A stretch of 55,693 nt of DNA from an uncultured Ruminococcus sp. (GTDB lineage Bacteria > Bacillota > Clostridia > Oscillospirales > Ruminococcaceae). The stretch is from contig CAJTWE010000018.1 in the NCBI GenBank assembly GCA_910579955.1, positions 1-55,693 on the forward strand, read 5' to 3'. Under the pieces are notes generated by a model. The model did no database searches. It worked only from the letters and a program-made list of their open reading frames with translations, and was not told the DNA's origin. A program made the translations under genes and the position numbers. Positions within the stretch are counted from its first letter, which is position 1, and every line of letters starts with the position of its first letter. Below are positions 25,175-33,082 of the stretch, one piece after another.

Positions 25175-25515
25175 AACATTCTCCTCCTTTCATCAGGCGT
25201 GCAAATGCCTGAATGCAAATGTTATGGAAATTCCTACAAATTTATTATAAAAGGTTACGAATTGTAACCGCCATTAGTATCTGATGTACTAAAATTTTAC
25301 CGGCTTTCGTTGCAATGACTAAAAGCCTGAATCCATGAGACTATTCTATTATACTATAATCACGAAAATAAAGCAATCGTCTTGACAAAAAAAATAAATC
25401 GTGGTATGCTATGTACAACAGAAAACAAGTAGGTTTCTGCAGGATCTGCGTAATTTTCTGATAAATACAACCACGATGGGACATTAAGAAATTGGTTCTT
25501 GGGAGGTAATTAATT
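25175..25515. other. 341-base intergenic region between divergent mtaB and the HPr-like gene
   Basis: Holds a minus-strand TATAAT (25249-25244) with a GGTTAC / GTAACC inverted repeat just upstream (25253-25269), a small CAGGC/GCCTG hairpin near 25195-25212, and the plus-strand promoter at 25382. No riboswitch fold was recognised. Confidence 0.6.
25382..25410 (+). promoter_or_regulatory. Promoter of the HPr-like gene
   Basis: TTGACA at 25382 and TATGCT at 25405 with a 17-base spacer; leader of about 100 bases. Confidence 0.75.
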
Positions 25516-25746
25516 ATGTTTGAAACAATGGTAGAACTTAAGGCGATCAATGACGTTAAGGATTTCGTAAATACCGTAATGCTGTTTGATTACGATATTG
25601 ATCTGGTTTCCGGCAGATATGCAGTTGATGCAAAATCAATTATGGGTATTTTCAGCCTGGATCTGTCCAAGGCAATCAAGCTTCAGGCACATACTGAAGA
25701 TCCGGAAAAGCTGATAGCAGCACTTGATAAGTTTATTGTAAAGTAA
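25516..25746 (+). CDS. HPr-family protein lacking the catalytic histidine
   Basis: 76 residues with the HPr fold pattern. The regulatory-serine segment VDAKSIMGIFSLDLSKAI is well kept, with Ser41 in the place of HPr Ser46. The segment that should carry the EI-phosphorylated His (GLHARPA-type) reads KAINDVKDFVNTV and has no His. So it cannot relay PTS phosphate; like Crh it may act only through Ser phosphorylation in catabolite control, or serve another role. GGGAGG precedes ATG 25516. Confidence 0.85.
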   Translation: MFETMVELKAINDVKDFVNTVMLFDYDIDLVSGRYAVDAKSIMGIFSLDLSKAIKLQAHTEDPEKLIAALDKFIVK

Positions 25747-25907
25747 ACTTGATTTTTCAAAGATTGAGTAGAATAGTAGAGAGGGGAAAGCGGCACGAGG
25801 TGTCGCTTTTTCTTTTTGTTTATGTAAATACGTATAGCAAAACACACAGACGCATAAAATAGAACATCGGAAGTTCCTTCCCTGTATATCGAAAGGAAAG
25901 ATGCTCT

Positions 25908-27047
25908 TTGAAAAGGATTATTAGTATCTTAGTGATGTTTTGTATGCTGCACATGGTTTTATTGTATCCGAATATAGCTAATGCAGAAGAGGAAGCGTCA
26001 AAACCGGCGGCATATGCTCTTATGGAATGCAGCACCGGTAAGCTTTTAGATGAGGAAAACAGCAGCCAGAAAATGCCTACAGGAACAATGGCTAAACTTA
26101 TGACGGCATTTTTGGTGGGTGAGAAACTCGAATCCGGTCAGTGGAATGCAGATACAGAGCTTACAGTTTCAGATTGTGTGAATGGTACTAAGGGCGCAGT
26201 AATATGGTTGATGCCCGGTGAGGTCATGACGGTAGGGGATATGCTGAAAGGGCTTATAATAGGCAATGCAAATGATGCAGCAGCTGTTTTTGCAGAGGAG
26301 ATAAGTGGCAGCAGAGAAGATTTTGTTATGGATATGAATGCACGTGCTTTTGATCTTGGTATGCATGATACACGGTTTGCAAGCCCTGATGGCTTTAATG
26401 ATGATGAGTCATACAGCACTGCAAGAGATTTAGGCGTTTTGTGCTGTGCTTTATCCGATATGGAATGCCTGTCTAAATATTTTACAACATGGCGTGATTT
26501 CCTTCGTGACGGCGGGACAGAGCTTGTAAACGAAAATACATTTGCACATACCTATGAGGGGATGATAGGCTGGAAAGCGTCACATTCGGAAGGTACAGGC
26601 TGGTGTATTGCGGCAGGTGCTGAAAAAAATGATATGAAGTGTGCTGCAATTGTTTTGGGTGCAGAAGATGAGGATAGTCGTTTTGCCTTGGCAAGACAGC
26701 TTTTAAAAGATGGATTTTCAAAGTATGTACTTACCATTCCGGGATTTTCCTCTGAATTTATGAAGCCTGTAACTGTTCGAGGCGGCGTTTCAGAAAATGT
26801 TGATGTGGAAGCGGAGGGCCTTTCAGGTCTTGTTGTGCCTAAATCAGATACGTCTCTGAAAACAGTTCTTGTTCTGCCTAAATATGTTTGCGCTCCTGTT
26901 GAAAAGGGCAGAAAGATAGGCTGTATAGCGTTTTACAACGGAGACACTTTGCTTCTTGAAACAGACCTTGTTGCCACTGAGGACGTGGAAGCTATGACTA
27001 TAAGAAGCGCTGTGGAAAAAATGTTGGTCAAGTTATGCAAATTGTAG
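25908..27047 (+). CDS. Peptidase S11 (D,D-carboxypeptidase) homologue with altered active-site motifs
   Basis: 379 residues, TTG start 25908 behind GAAAGGAAAG. Signal peptide MKRIISILVMFCMLHMVLL...ANA, then an S11 domain and a C-terminal beta domain (about 275-379), the DacF/PBP5 layout. The active-site motifs are all changed: SxxK reads TMAK (60-63, Thr for the nucleophile Ser), SxN reads NAN (120-122) and KTG reads KAS (223-225). The surrounding framework, such as KLMTAFLVGE, ANDAA and DARAF-like segments, is kept. I infer a non-catalytic or altered member that could bind wall peptides. No frameshift, so not a decaying pseudogene. Confidence 0.85.
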   Translation: MKRIISILVMFCMLHMVLLYPNIANAEEEASKPAAYALMECSTGKLLDEENSSQKMPTGTMAKLMTAFLVGEKLESGQWNADTELTVSDCVNGTKGAVIWLMPGEVMTVGDMLKGLIIGNANDAAAVFAEEISGSREDFVMDMNARAFDLGMHDTRFASPDGFNDDESYSTARDLGVLCCALSDMECLSKYFTTWRDFLRDGGTELVNENTFAHTYEGMIGWKASHSEGTGWCIAAGAEKNDMKCAAIVLGAEDEDSRFALARQLLKDGFSKYVLTIPGFSSEFMKPVTVRGGVSENVDVEAEGLSGLVVPKSDTSLKTVLVLPKYVCAPVEKGRKIGCIAFYNGDTLLLETDLVATEDVEAMTIRSAVEKMLVKLCKL

Positions 27048-27087
27048 CTTTGAAATTGTGCAAAGTAAATAAGAATTTTTGTAGCTC

Positions 27088-27116
27088 TTGCAATTGATGA
27101 TAAAATATAGTATGAT
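27088..27116 (+). promoter_or_regulatory. Promoter of pgi
   Basis: TTGCAA at 27088 and TATGAT at 27111 with a 17-base spacer. Confidence 0.65.
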
Positions 27117-27196
27117 ATAAGAGGTAAATTGGTGGGAAAGGGCTTTTTGTATGCTTATGTAAGAAAGTGTATCCCACAAAAATGGAGGAATGAATA

Positions 27197-28534
27197 ATGT
27201 CTTTAAAGTTAAATACCAAGTATCTGGCTGACTTTATGAACAAAGATGAGCTTGCCGGAATTCGTCATCAGGTAGAAGCATCTGCGGCAATGCTGCATAA
27301 TAAGTCTGGACAGGGCTCAGATTTTCTGGGCTGGCTGACTCTGCCTACAGATTATGACAAGGAAGAATTTGCAAGAATCAAGGCCGCTGCTAAGAAGATC
27401 CAGGGAAATTCTGAGATCCTTATCGTTATCGGTATAGGCGGTTCTTATCTTGGAGCACGTGCTGCTATTGAATTTTTAAAGTCTACACTTTATAATAATT
27501 TGAAGAAGGATACACCTGATATTTATTATGTTGGCAACAGCATCAATCCAACATATCTCAGTGAAATAATTTCTCTTTGCGAGGGCAAGGACTTCTCTGT
27601 AAATGTTATTTCCAAATCCGGTACTACAACAGAGCCTGCACTGGCTTTCCGTGTATTTAAGGATCTGGTTGAGAAGAAGTACGGCAAGGACGGTGCTAAG
27701 GATCATATCTTTGCTACTACTGATAAGTCAAAGGGCACACTCAAGGAACTGTCTGATACAGAGGGCTATGAGACATTCGTAGTACCTGATGATGTAGGCG
27801 GACGTTTTTCTGTTCTGACAGCCGTTGGTCTGCTTCCTATTGCTGTTGCAGGCTGCGACATTGATGCTCTTATGGCAGGTGCTGCACAGGCTCAGCAGGA
27901 TTATATGGCTGACTTTGATAACAATGACTGCTATAAGTACGCTGCTATCCGTAATATTCTTAGCCGCAAGGGAAAGGCTGTTGAAATGCTTGTTTCCTAT
28001 GATCCGAATTTCGTTATGATGGCTGAATGGTACAAGCAGCTCTTCGGCGAAAGCGAAGGCAAGGACAATAAGGGTATTTTCCCATCAGCTGCTGTGTTCT
28101 CTACAGATCTTCATTCTATGGGTCAGTATATTCAGGAAGGCTCACGTATTCTGTTTGAGACTGTTGTTGATATCAAGAAGCCTAAGACAGATCTTTATCT
28201 GGAAGCAAACGAGGAAAACCTTGATGGTCTTAATTTCCTTTGCGATCAGAATATGTCCGTTGTAAACCGTAAGGCTCTTGAGGGCGTTATTCTTGCTCAT
28301 ACAGAGGGCGGTGTACCCAATATCATTCTGGAGCTTGAAGATACAACAGAGAAGAGCCTCGGCTATCTTATCTATTTCTTTGAGAAGGCTTGCGCAATTT
28401 CTGGATATCTGCTTGGTGTAAATCCGTTCAATCAGCCGGGTGTTGAGAGCTACAAGAAAAATATGTTCGCTCTGCTCGGTAAGCCGGGTTACGAGGATCA
28501 GAAGGCTGCCCTTGAAGCTAAGCTCGCTGACTAA
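27197..28534 (+). CDS. pgi: Glucose-6-phosphate isomerase
   Basis: 445 residues, the length of Firmicute PGI. It interconverts glucose-6-P and fructose-6-P. IGIGGSYLGARAAIEFL (substrate loop), VISKSGTTTEPALAFRVFK (SIS domain phosphate loop) and ESYKKNMFALLGK near the C-terminus are visible. Codon use is strongly biased (AAG, GCT, GGT), as in gap, which suggests high expression. GGAGGAATG precedes the start. Confidence 0.97.
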   Translation: MSLKLNTKYLADFMNKDELAGIRHQVEASAAMLHNKSGQGSDFLGWLTLPTDYDKEEFARIKAAAKKIQGNSEILIVIGIGGSYLGARAAIEFLKSTLYNNLKKDTPDIYYVGNSINPTYLSEIISLCEGKDFSVNVISKSGTTTEPALAFRVFKDLVEKKYGKDGAKDHIFATTDKSKGTLKELSDTEGYETFVVPDDVGGRFSVLTAVGLLPIAVAGCDIDALMAGAAQAQQDYMADFDNNDCYKYAAIRNILSRKGKAVEMLVSYDPNFVMMAEWYKQLFGESEGKDNKGIFPSAAVFSTDLHSMGQYIQEGSRILFETVVDIKKPKTDLYLEANEENLDGLNFLCDQNMSVVNRKALEGVILAHTEGGVPNIILELEDTTEKSLGYLIYFFEKACAISGYLLGVNPFNQPGVESYKKNMFALLGKPGYEDQKAALEAKLAD

Positions 28535-28617
28535 AAAAACTGTTTTGCGGCAAAAGCCGCTGGCATAAACGCAATAAGAAATGAAACAGTGCCGCTAAGG
28601 CACGGAAGGAGTTAATT

Positions 28618-29025
28618 ATGATTCAACTTATTACCGGTAAAAAAGGCTCAGGCAAAACTAAGATCCTCATTGAGAAGATCAACAGTGCAGTAAGTGCAAC
28701 AAACGGCTGTCTGGTTTGCATTGAAAAGGGTGCAACTATTAGAAGCTCTATCAGCTATAAGGTTAGATGGTGTGATACAGAGCAGTTCGCTATCGACAGC
28801 TTTGATTCATTCTACGGCTATGTTGCAGGTATGCTTGCAGGCAACTATGATATTAAGGAAATTTTCGTTGACGGTATCTTTAAGATCGCTGGCTCTGATT
28901 TTGACGCTCTGGGCGTAATGCTGGACAAGCTTGCTAAGCTGACTGGCGACGACGTAGAAGTTGTATTTACACTGTCTGCTGACAACAGTGAGCTGCCGGC
29001 TTCTGTTACAAAGTTCATTGGCTAA
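28618..29025 (+). CDS. Small P-loop protein of unknown function
   Basis: 135 residues with a clear Walker A at the N-terminus (TGKKGSGKTK, residues 6-15) and a possible Walker B strand, KEIFVDGIF. No AAA, ABC or helicase motifs follow and the protein is too short for most NTPase families. The AAG/GCT-rich codon use resembles pgi, 84 bases upstream on the same strand with no terminator between, so the two are probably co-transcribed and well expressed. GGAAGGAG site before ATG. Function unknown. Confidence 0.8.
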   Translation: MIQLITGKKGSGKTKILIEKINSAVSATNGCLVCIEKGATIRSSISYKVRWCDTEQFAIDSFDSFYGYVAGMLAGNYDIKEIFVDGIFKIAGSDFDALGVMLDKLAKLTGDDVEVVFTLSADNSELPASVTKFIG

Positions 29026-29056
29026 GCGGAAATTACGGACTTTTTTTAAAAAAAGC

Positions 29057-29086
29057 TTGACAAGCTGTCCCATTTTAGTATATAAT
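29057..29086 (+). promoter_or_regulatory. Promoter of yceD-rpmF
   Basis: TTGACA at 29057 and TATAAT at 29081 with an 18-base spacer. Confidence 0.75.
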
Positions 29087-29116
29087 AAATGTTGCAATGC
29101 GTGAAAGGAAAGAAGT

Positions 29117-29572
29117 ATGAACCTACAACTGCGTGAAGTTTTTCAGATAGAAGGACTAAAAAAGCCGATTCAGTATGAGATCGCTCTGGAAGAACTGGCA
29201 GATATTCATGGCTATGAGTTTGCTGAGCCTTTAAAGGTCAGCGGTGAAATTGCCAATCGTGCCGGAATAGTTACACTTAAATATAGTGTTGACTGTATAC
29301 TTGATACCCAATGCGACAGATGTCTGAAACCTTTTAAGCAGAAACATACTTATGATTTTACTCATACAGTCGTTCCGACGCTACACAGCGACAACAGTGC
29401 GTATGACTCGTATATTGTAGCTGAAAATGACAGCATTGATATGAATGAGACAGCAATAACAGACTTACTTCTCATGCTCCCGACAAAGATTCTTTGTTCG
29501 GAGGATTGCAAGGGGTTATGTTATATCTGTGGGTGCGATTTGAATGAATCCACTTGTGACTGTCTGAAATAA
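29117..29572 (+). CDS. yceD: YceD/DUF177 family protein (23S rRNA accumulation)
   Basis: 151 residues. The DUF177 pattern shows as ILDTQCDRCLKPF and, at the end, LCSEDCKGLCYICGCDLNESTCDC, a Cys-rich motif that may bind zinc. In many bacteria this gene sits directly before rpmF, as here (15 bases apart), and the E. coli homologue affects 23S rRNA levels. Exact role unknown. Confidence 0.9.
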   Translation: MNLQLREVFQIEGLKKPIQYEIALEELADIHGYEFAEPLKVSGEIANRAGIVTLKYSVDCILDTQCDRCLKPFKQKHTYDFTHTVVPTLHSDNSAYDSYIVAENDSIDMNETAITDLLLMLPTKILCSEDCKGLCYICGCDLNESTCDCLK

Positions 29573-29587
29573 GAAGGAGGTGCCAAC

Positions 29588-29773
29588 ATGGCAGTACCAA
29601 AGAATAAGGTCTCCAAAGCAAGACGTAATAAAAGACGTTCTGCTGTATGGAAGCTGGATGCACCGGCAATGAGCGTATGCACAAATTGCGGTGAGTACAA
29701 GGCGCCGCACAAAGTTTGCAAAGCTTGCGGTTACTATAAGGGCGTTGCTGTACTGAAGATGGATGCTGAATAA
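29588..29773 (+). CDS. rpmF: 50S ribosomal protein L32
   Basis: 61 residues: MAVPKNKVSKARRNKRRS is the L32 start, and CTNCGEYKAPHKVCKACGYYKG is the four-Cys zinc ribbon, so this is the zinc-binding (C+) paralogue. AAGGAGGTG precedes the ATG. Ends the yceD-rpmF operon before a terminator. Confidence 0.98.
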   Translation: MAVPKNKVSKARRNKRRSAVWKLDAPAMSVCTNCGEYKAPHKVCKACGYYKGVAVLKMDAE

Positions 29774-29790
29774 GTCATCTGAGACTTGAG

Positions 29791-29833
29791 GAGGAGAGGC
29801 GGAGCAGTTCGTCTCTCCTCTTTGTCATTTTTA
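29791..29833 (+). terminator. Terminator of yceD-rpmF
   Basis: GAGGAGAGGCG / CGTCTCTCCTC stem (11 bp with one G-U), 8-base loop, then TTTGTCATTTTT. Confidence 0.8.
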
Positions 29834-29877
29834 TAAAAAATATAGAGATTTAAAGCTAATAAAGGAGATGAAAAGAA

Positions 29878-31209
29878 ATGGCATTACCGGTCGTAGCGGT
29901 TGTGGGACGTCCTAATGTTGGAAAGTCTACACTGTTTAATAAAATGATTGGAAAGAGATTGTCTATTGTTGAAGATACTCCCGGTGTTACACGTGACCGT
30001 ATTTACTCAAAGTGTGAATGGCTTGGTCGTCAGTTCATGGTAGTAGATACAGGCGGTATTGAGCCGAACACAGCAGATGTTATCTTGGCACAAATGCGCA
30101 GACAGGCAGAGCTTGCTATAGAAAATGCTGATGTTATCATACTTGTAACAGACGTTCGATGCGGAGTTACTGCTGATGACAGCGATGTTGCCGCTATGCT
30201 TCAAAAAAGCGGCAAGCCTATAGTTCTTGCGGTAAATAAATGCGACTCTATCGGAGAGCCGCCAATGGAAATATATGAGTTCTATAATCTCGGTTTGGGA
30301 GATCCGTTTCCGATTTCGGCAGCTCACGGTCATGGTACAGGCGATATGCTTGATGCTGTTATGGATATGCTTCCGTCTGAGGATGAGCTTGCAGAAGATG
30401 ACGATGCTGTTAAGGTTGCAATTATAGGTAAACCTAATGCAGGAAAATCCTCGCTTGTAAATAAAATTGCAGGTGAAGAACGTGTTATAGTATCTGATAT
30501 TGCAGGTACTACTCGTGATGCTACAGATACTATTGTTGAAAATGAACACGGTAAATTTGTTTTTATTGATACAGCAGGAATCCGAAAGAAGTCAAAGGTA
30601 ACTGAGAAGATAGAGCATTTTAGCGTTCTGAGAGCGTATATGGCGGTAGATCGTGCTGATGTGTGTCTGATACTCATTGATGCGGTGGAAGGCTTTACAG
30701 AGCAGGATTCAAAGGTTGCAGGCTATGCTCATGAACAGGGAAAAGCCTCTATTGTTGTTGTAAATAAATGGGACCTTATTGAAAAGGACAATAATACAAT
30801 GAATGAGTATATGACTAAGCTTCAAAATGACTTTAGCTTTATGTCGTATGTGCCTTTTATATTTATTTCAGCAAAAACCGGTCAGAGAGTGCATAAACTG
30901 TATGAGATGATAGATATGGTTCATCAGCAGAATAATATGCGTGTATCTACAGGTAGACTTAACGACGTTCTGGCTTATGCCACAACACGTGTTCAGCCGC
31001 CTTCTGATAAGGGCCGCCGCCTTAAAATATACTATATCACTCAGCCTTCTACAAAGCCGCCGACCTTTGTAATTTTTGTAAACCGTGCGGATCTATTTCA
31101 CTTCTCATATCAAAGATATATAGAGAATCAGATACGTACGGCATTCGGTCTTACTGGCACACCTGTTAGATTTATCGTACGTGAACGTGATAAAAATGAC
31201 AACAAGTAA
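29878..31209 (+). CDS. der: Ribosome biogenesis GTPase Der (EngA)
   Basis: 443 residues with two tandem GTPase domains: GRPNVGKST with DTGG and NKCD in the first, GKPNAGKSS with DTAG and NKWD in the second, then a KH-like C-terminal domain. It acts in 50S subunit maturation. Followed on the same strand by plsY (17 bases) and gpsA (29 bases), an order that recurs in Firmicutes and couples ribosome assembly and phospholipid synthesis genes. Confidence 0.97.
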   Translation: MALPVVAVVGRPNVGKSTLFNKMIGKRLSIVEDTPGVTRDRIYSKCEWLGRQFMVVDTGGIEPNTADVILAQMRRQAELAIENADVIILVTDVRCGVTADDSDVAAMLQKSGKPIVLAVNKCDSIGEPPMEIYEFYNLGLGDPFPISAAHGHGTGDMLDAVMDMLPSEDELAEDDDAVKVAIIGKPNAGKSSLVNKIAGEERVIVSDIAGTTRDATDTIVENEHGKFVFIDTAGIRKKSKVTEKIEHFSVLRAYMAVDRADVCLILIDAVEGFTEQDSKVAGYAHEQGKASIVVVNKWDLIEKDNNTMNEYMTKLQNDFSFMSYVPFIFISAKTGQRVHKLYEMIDMVHQQNNMRVSTGRLNDVLAYATTRVQPPSDKGRRLKIYYITQPSTKPPTFVIFVNRADLFHFSYQRYIENQIRTAFGLTGTPVRFIVRERDKNDNK

Positions 31210-31226
31210 GGACGGTGTGTTTATTT

Positions 31227-31919
31227 ATGAACGTAATGCTGGTACTGGCGATCATTTTATCCGTTATTCTTTCTTATTTGCTCGGAAGCTGCAATTCTGC
31301 TATCATAGTCGGAAAGCTTATAAAGCATAAGGATATAAGAGATTATGGCAGTAAAAACGCAGGGCTTACAAATACTCTCCGATGCTTCGGCAAGGGCTGT
31401 GCGCTACTTACGCTTATCGGAGATCTTGGCAAAGGCATAGTAGCTGTTTTACTTTCAAAGGGCATTTGTCATCTGCTGGATGTGTCTATTGCAGGAGATG
31501 AAAAGGTTCAGTTTATCGGCTATATTGCAGGAATTGCAGCGATATTAGGCCATGTCTTTCCGTTATATTATGGTTTCAAGGGCGGAAAGGGCGTTCTTGT
31601 AGGAGTATCTGTATTTCTTATTATCGACTGGAAAGCGTTTTGCTTAATGATAATTATTTTTGCAGTTGTTTTGGCAATTTCAAAATATGTTTCACTCGGT
31701 TCTATGATAAGTGCAGCCTGCTGTCCTTTAATAACGCTTATTTTGCAGCTTGCGCTTTACGCTGAAAGACCGCTGTGGTATACGATTCTCAATACAATTA
31801 TGGCTGCTGTTATGGGCATATGGGTAATATTTATGCATAGAAGTAATATTAGTCGTCTGCGAAGCGGTACAGAGAATAGGTTTTCATTTAAAAAGAGCGG
31901 ATCGGTTGCTAAGGACTGA
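31227..31919 (+). CDS. plsY: Acyl-phosphate:glycerol-3-phosphate acyltransferase PlsY
   Basis: About 230 residues from ATG 31227; a GTG at 31215 is too close to the AAGGA to be the start. A polytopic membrane enzyme that transfers acyl from acyl-phosphate to the sn-1 position of glycerol-3-P. Family motifs: GSCNSAIIVGKL with DIRDYGSKNAGLTNTLR, and FKGGKGVLVGVSVF. Located between der and gpsA, which supplies its glycerol-3-P. Confidence 0.95.
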   Translation: MNVMLVLAIILSVILSYLLGSCNSAIIVGKLIKHKDIRDYGSKNAGLTNTLRCFGKGCALLTLIGDLGKGIVAVLLSKGICHLLDVSIAGDEKVQFIGYIAGIAAILGHVFPLYYGFKGGKGVLVGVSVFLIIDWKAFCLMIIIFAVVLAISKYVSLGSMISAACCPLITLILQLALYAERPLWYTILNTIMAAVMGIWVIFMHRSNISRLRSGTENRFSFKKSGSVAKD

Positions 31920-31948
31920 TCTTAAACGGCTTGAAAGGAGGCTGTAAC

Positions 31949-32956
31949 ATGGCAAATATTACAATTTTAGGTTCGGGAGGATTTGGACTTTGCATTGCAC
32001 TTACCGCATACAGAAATGGTCACAATGTAAAGGTGTGGTCAAAGTTTTCTGATGAGCTTGATGCAATCCGCAGAGACGGTGAACATAAACAGAAGCTTCC
32101 GGGAGTACATATACCTTCTGAAATAGAGCTTACAAACAGTATAGACTGCATAAAGGGTTGCGACATGGTAATATTTGGAATACCGTCAAGATTCGTTCGT
32201 GATACTGCTAAAATGGCTGCTCCGTATATAACATCTCCTATGGTCGTAGTAAATACAGGCAAGGGTCTTGAAGAAGATTCTCTCAAACCCCTGAGTCAGG
32301 TTTTCCGTGAAGAGCTGTCTGCTGATATTCCTGTAGTAACTTTGACAGGACCGTCTCATGCAGAAGAGGTGGGCATGGATGTTCCAACTACTATTGTTGC
32401 AGCCTGTGAGGATCAAAACGCAGCAGCAATGGTGCAGGAGATGCTCAGCAGTCAGACGCTTAGAATATATCTTAGTTCTGATGTGATAGGCTGTGAGATT
32501 GGCGGTGCTCTGAAAAATATAATAGCGCTTTGTGCAGGAGTATGTGATGGTCTGGGCTACGGCGATAATACAAAGGCTGCTCTTATGACACGAGGACTAC
32601 ATGAGATAGCTAACCTAGGTCTTGCAATGGGCGGCAAAAGGGAAACATTCAGCGGTCTTTCCGGTGTGGGAGATCTGATAGTTACCTGTTGCAGTATGCA
32701 CAGCCGAAACAGACGTGCAGGAATACTTATCGGTGAGGGTATGGATCCTGAAGAAGCTGTAAAGATGGTTGGAACTGTAGAGGGCTATTATTGCTGTCAT
32801 GCGGCAAGAGAGCTTGCATGCAAGCTTGGTGTTACAATGCCTATAACAGAACAGCTTTATAAGATCTTGTTTGAAGGCGGAGATGTTAAGGAAGCACTTT
32901 CAGCGCTAATGTCACGCCCGAGAAAACCGGAGTGCGAACCCTTAGAAAAAATATAA
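31949..32956 (+). CDS. gpsA: Glycerol-3-phosphate dehydrogenase [NAD(P)+]
   Basis: 335 residues from ATG 31949 with AAAGGAGG in front. Rossmann motif GSGGFGLCIA at the N-terminus, TGPSHAEEV, the catalytic Lys in EIGGALKNIIALCAG and the substrate loop GNDTRA-like GYGDNTKAALMTRG. It reduces DHAP to sn-glycerol-3-phosphate for phospholipid synthesis. Last gene of der-plsY-gpsA before a strong terminator. Confidence 0.97.
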   Translation: MANITILGSGGFGLCIALTAYRNGHNVKVWSKFSDELDAIRRDGEHKQKLPGVHIPSEIELTNSIDCIKGCDMVIFGIPSRFVRDTAKMAAPYITSPMVVVNTGKGLEEDSLKPLSQVFREELSADIPVVTLTGPSHAEEVGMDVPTTIVAACEDQNAAAMVQEMLSSQTLRIYLSSDVIGCEIGGALKNIIALCAGVCDGLGYGDNTKAALMTRGLHEIANLGLAMGGKRETFSGLSGVGDLIVTCCSMHSRNRRAGILIGEGMDPEEAVKMVGTVEGYYCCHAARELACKLGVTMPITEQLYKILFEGGDVKEALSALMSRPRKPECEPLEKI

Positions 32957-32964
32957 TTGTAAGA

Positions 32965-33009
32965 AAAAACGGTTCGGCAGTCATGTGTTCAAACTGCCAA
33001 ACCGTTTTT
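32965..33009. terminator. Terminator between gpsA and the convergent PAS/kinase-like gene
   Basis: AAAAACGGTTCGGCAGT / AACTGCCAAACCGTTTTT stem with one mismatch and T/A runs on both strands. Confidence 0.88.
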
Positions 33010-33082
33010 GATTTTATTTTCTATACTGACTGTGTATACTGTATGAACATTATACGCATATCATATTTGCATTGTGTTTATA

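Noticed and set aside
28535..28617. GCGGCAAAAGCCGC and GTGCC/GGCAC hairpins between pgi and the P-loop gene
   Set aside because: No T run follows either, so I do not call a terminator; they may only be processing or stability structures.
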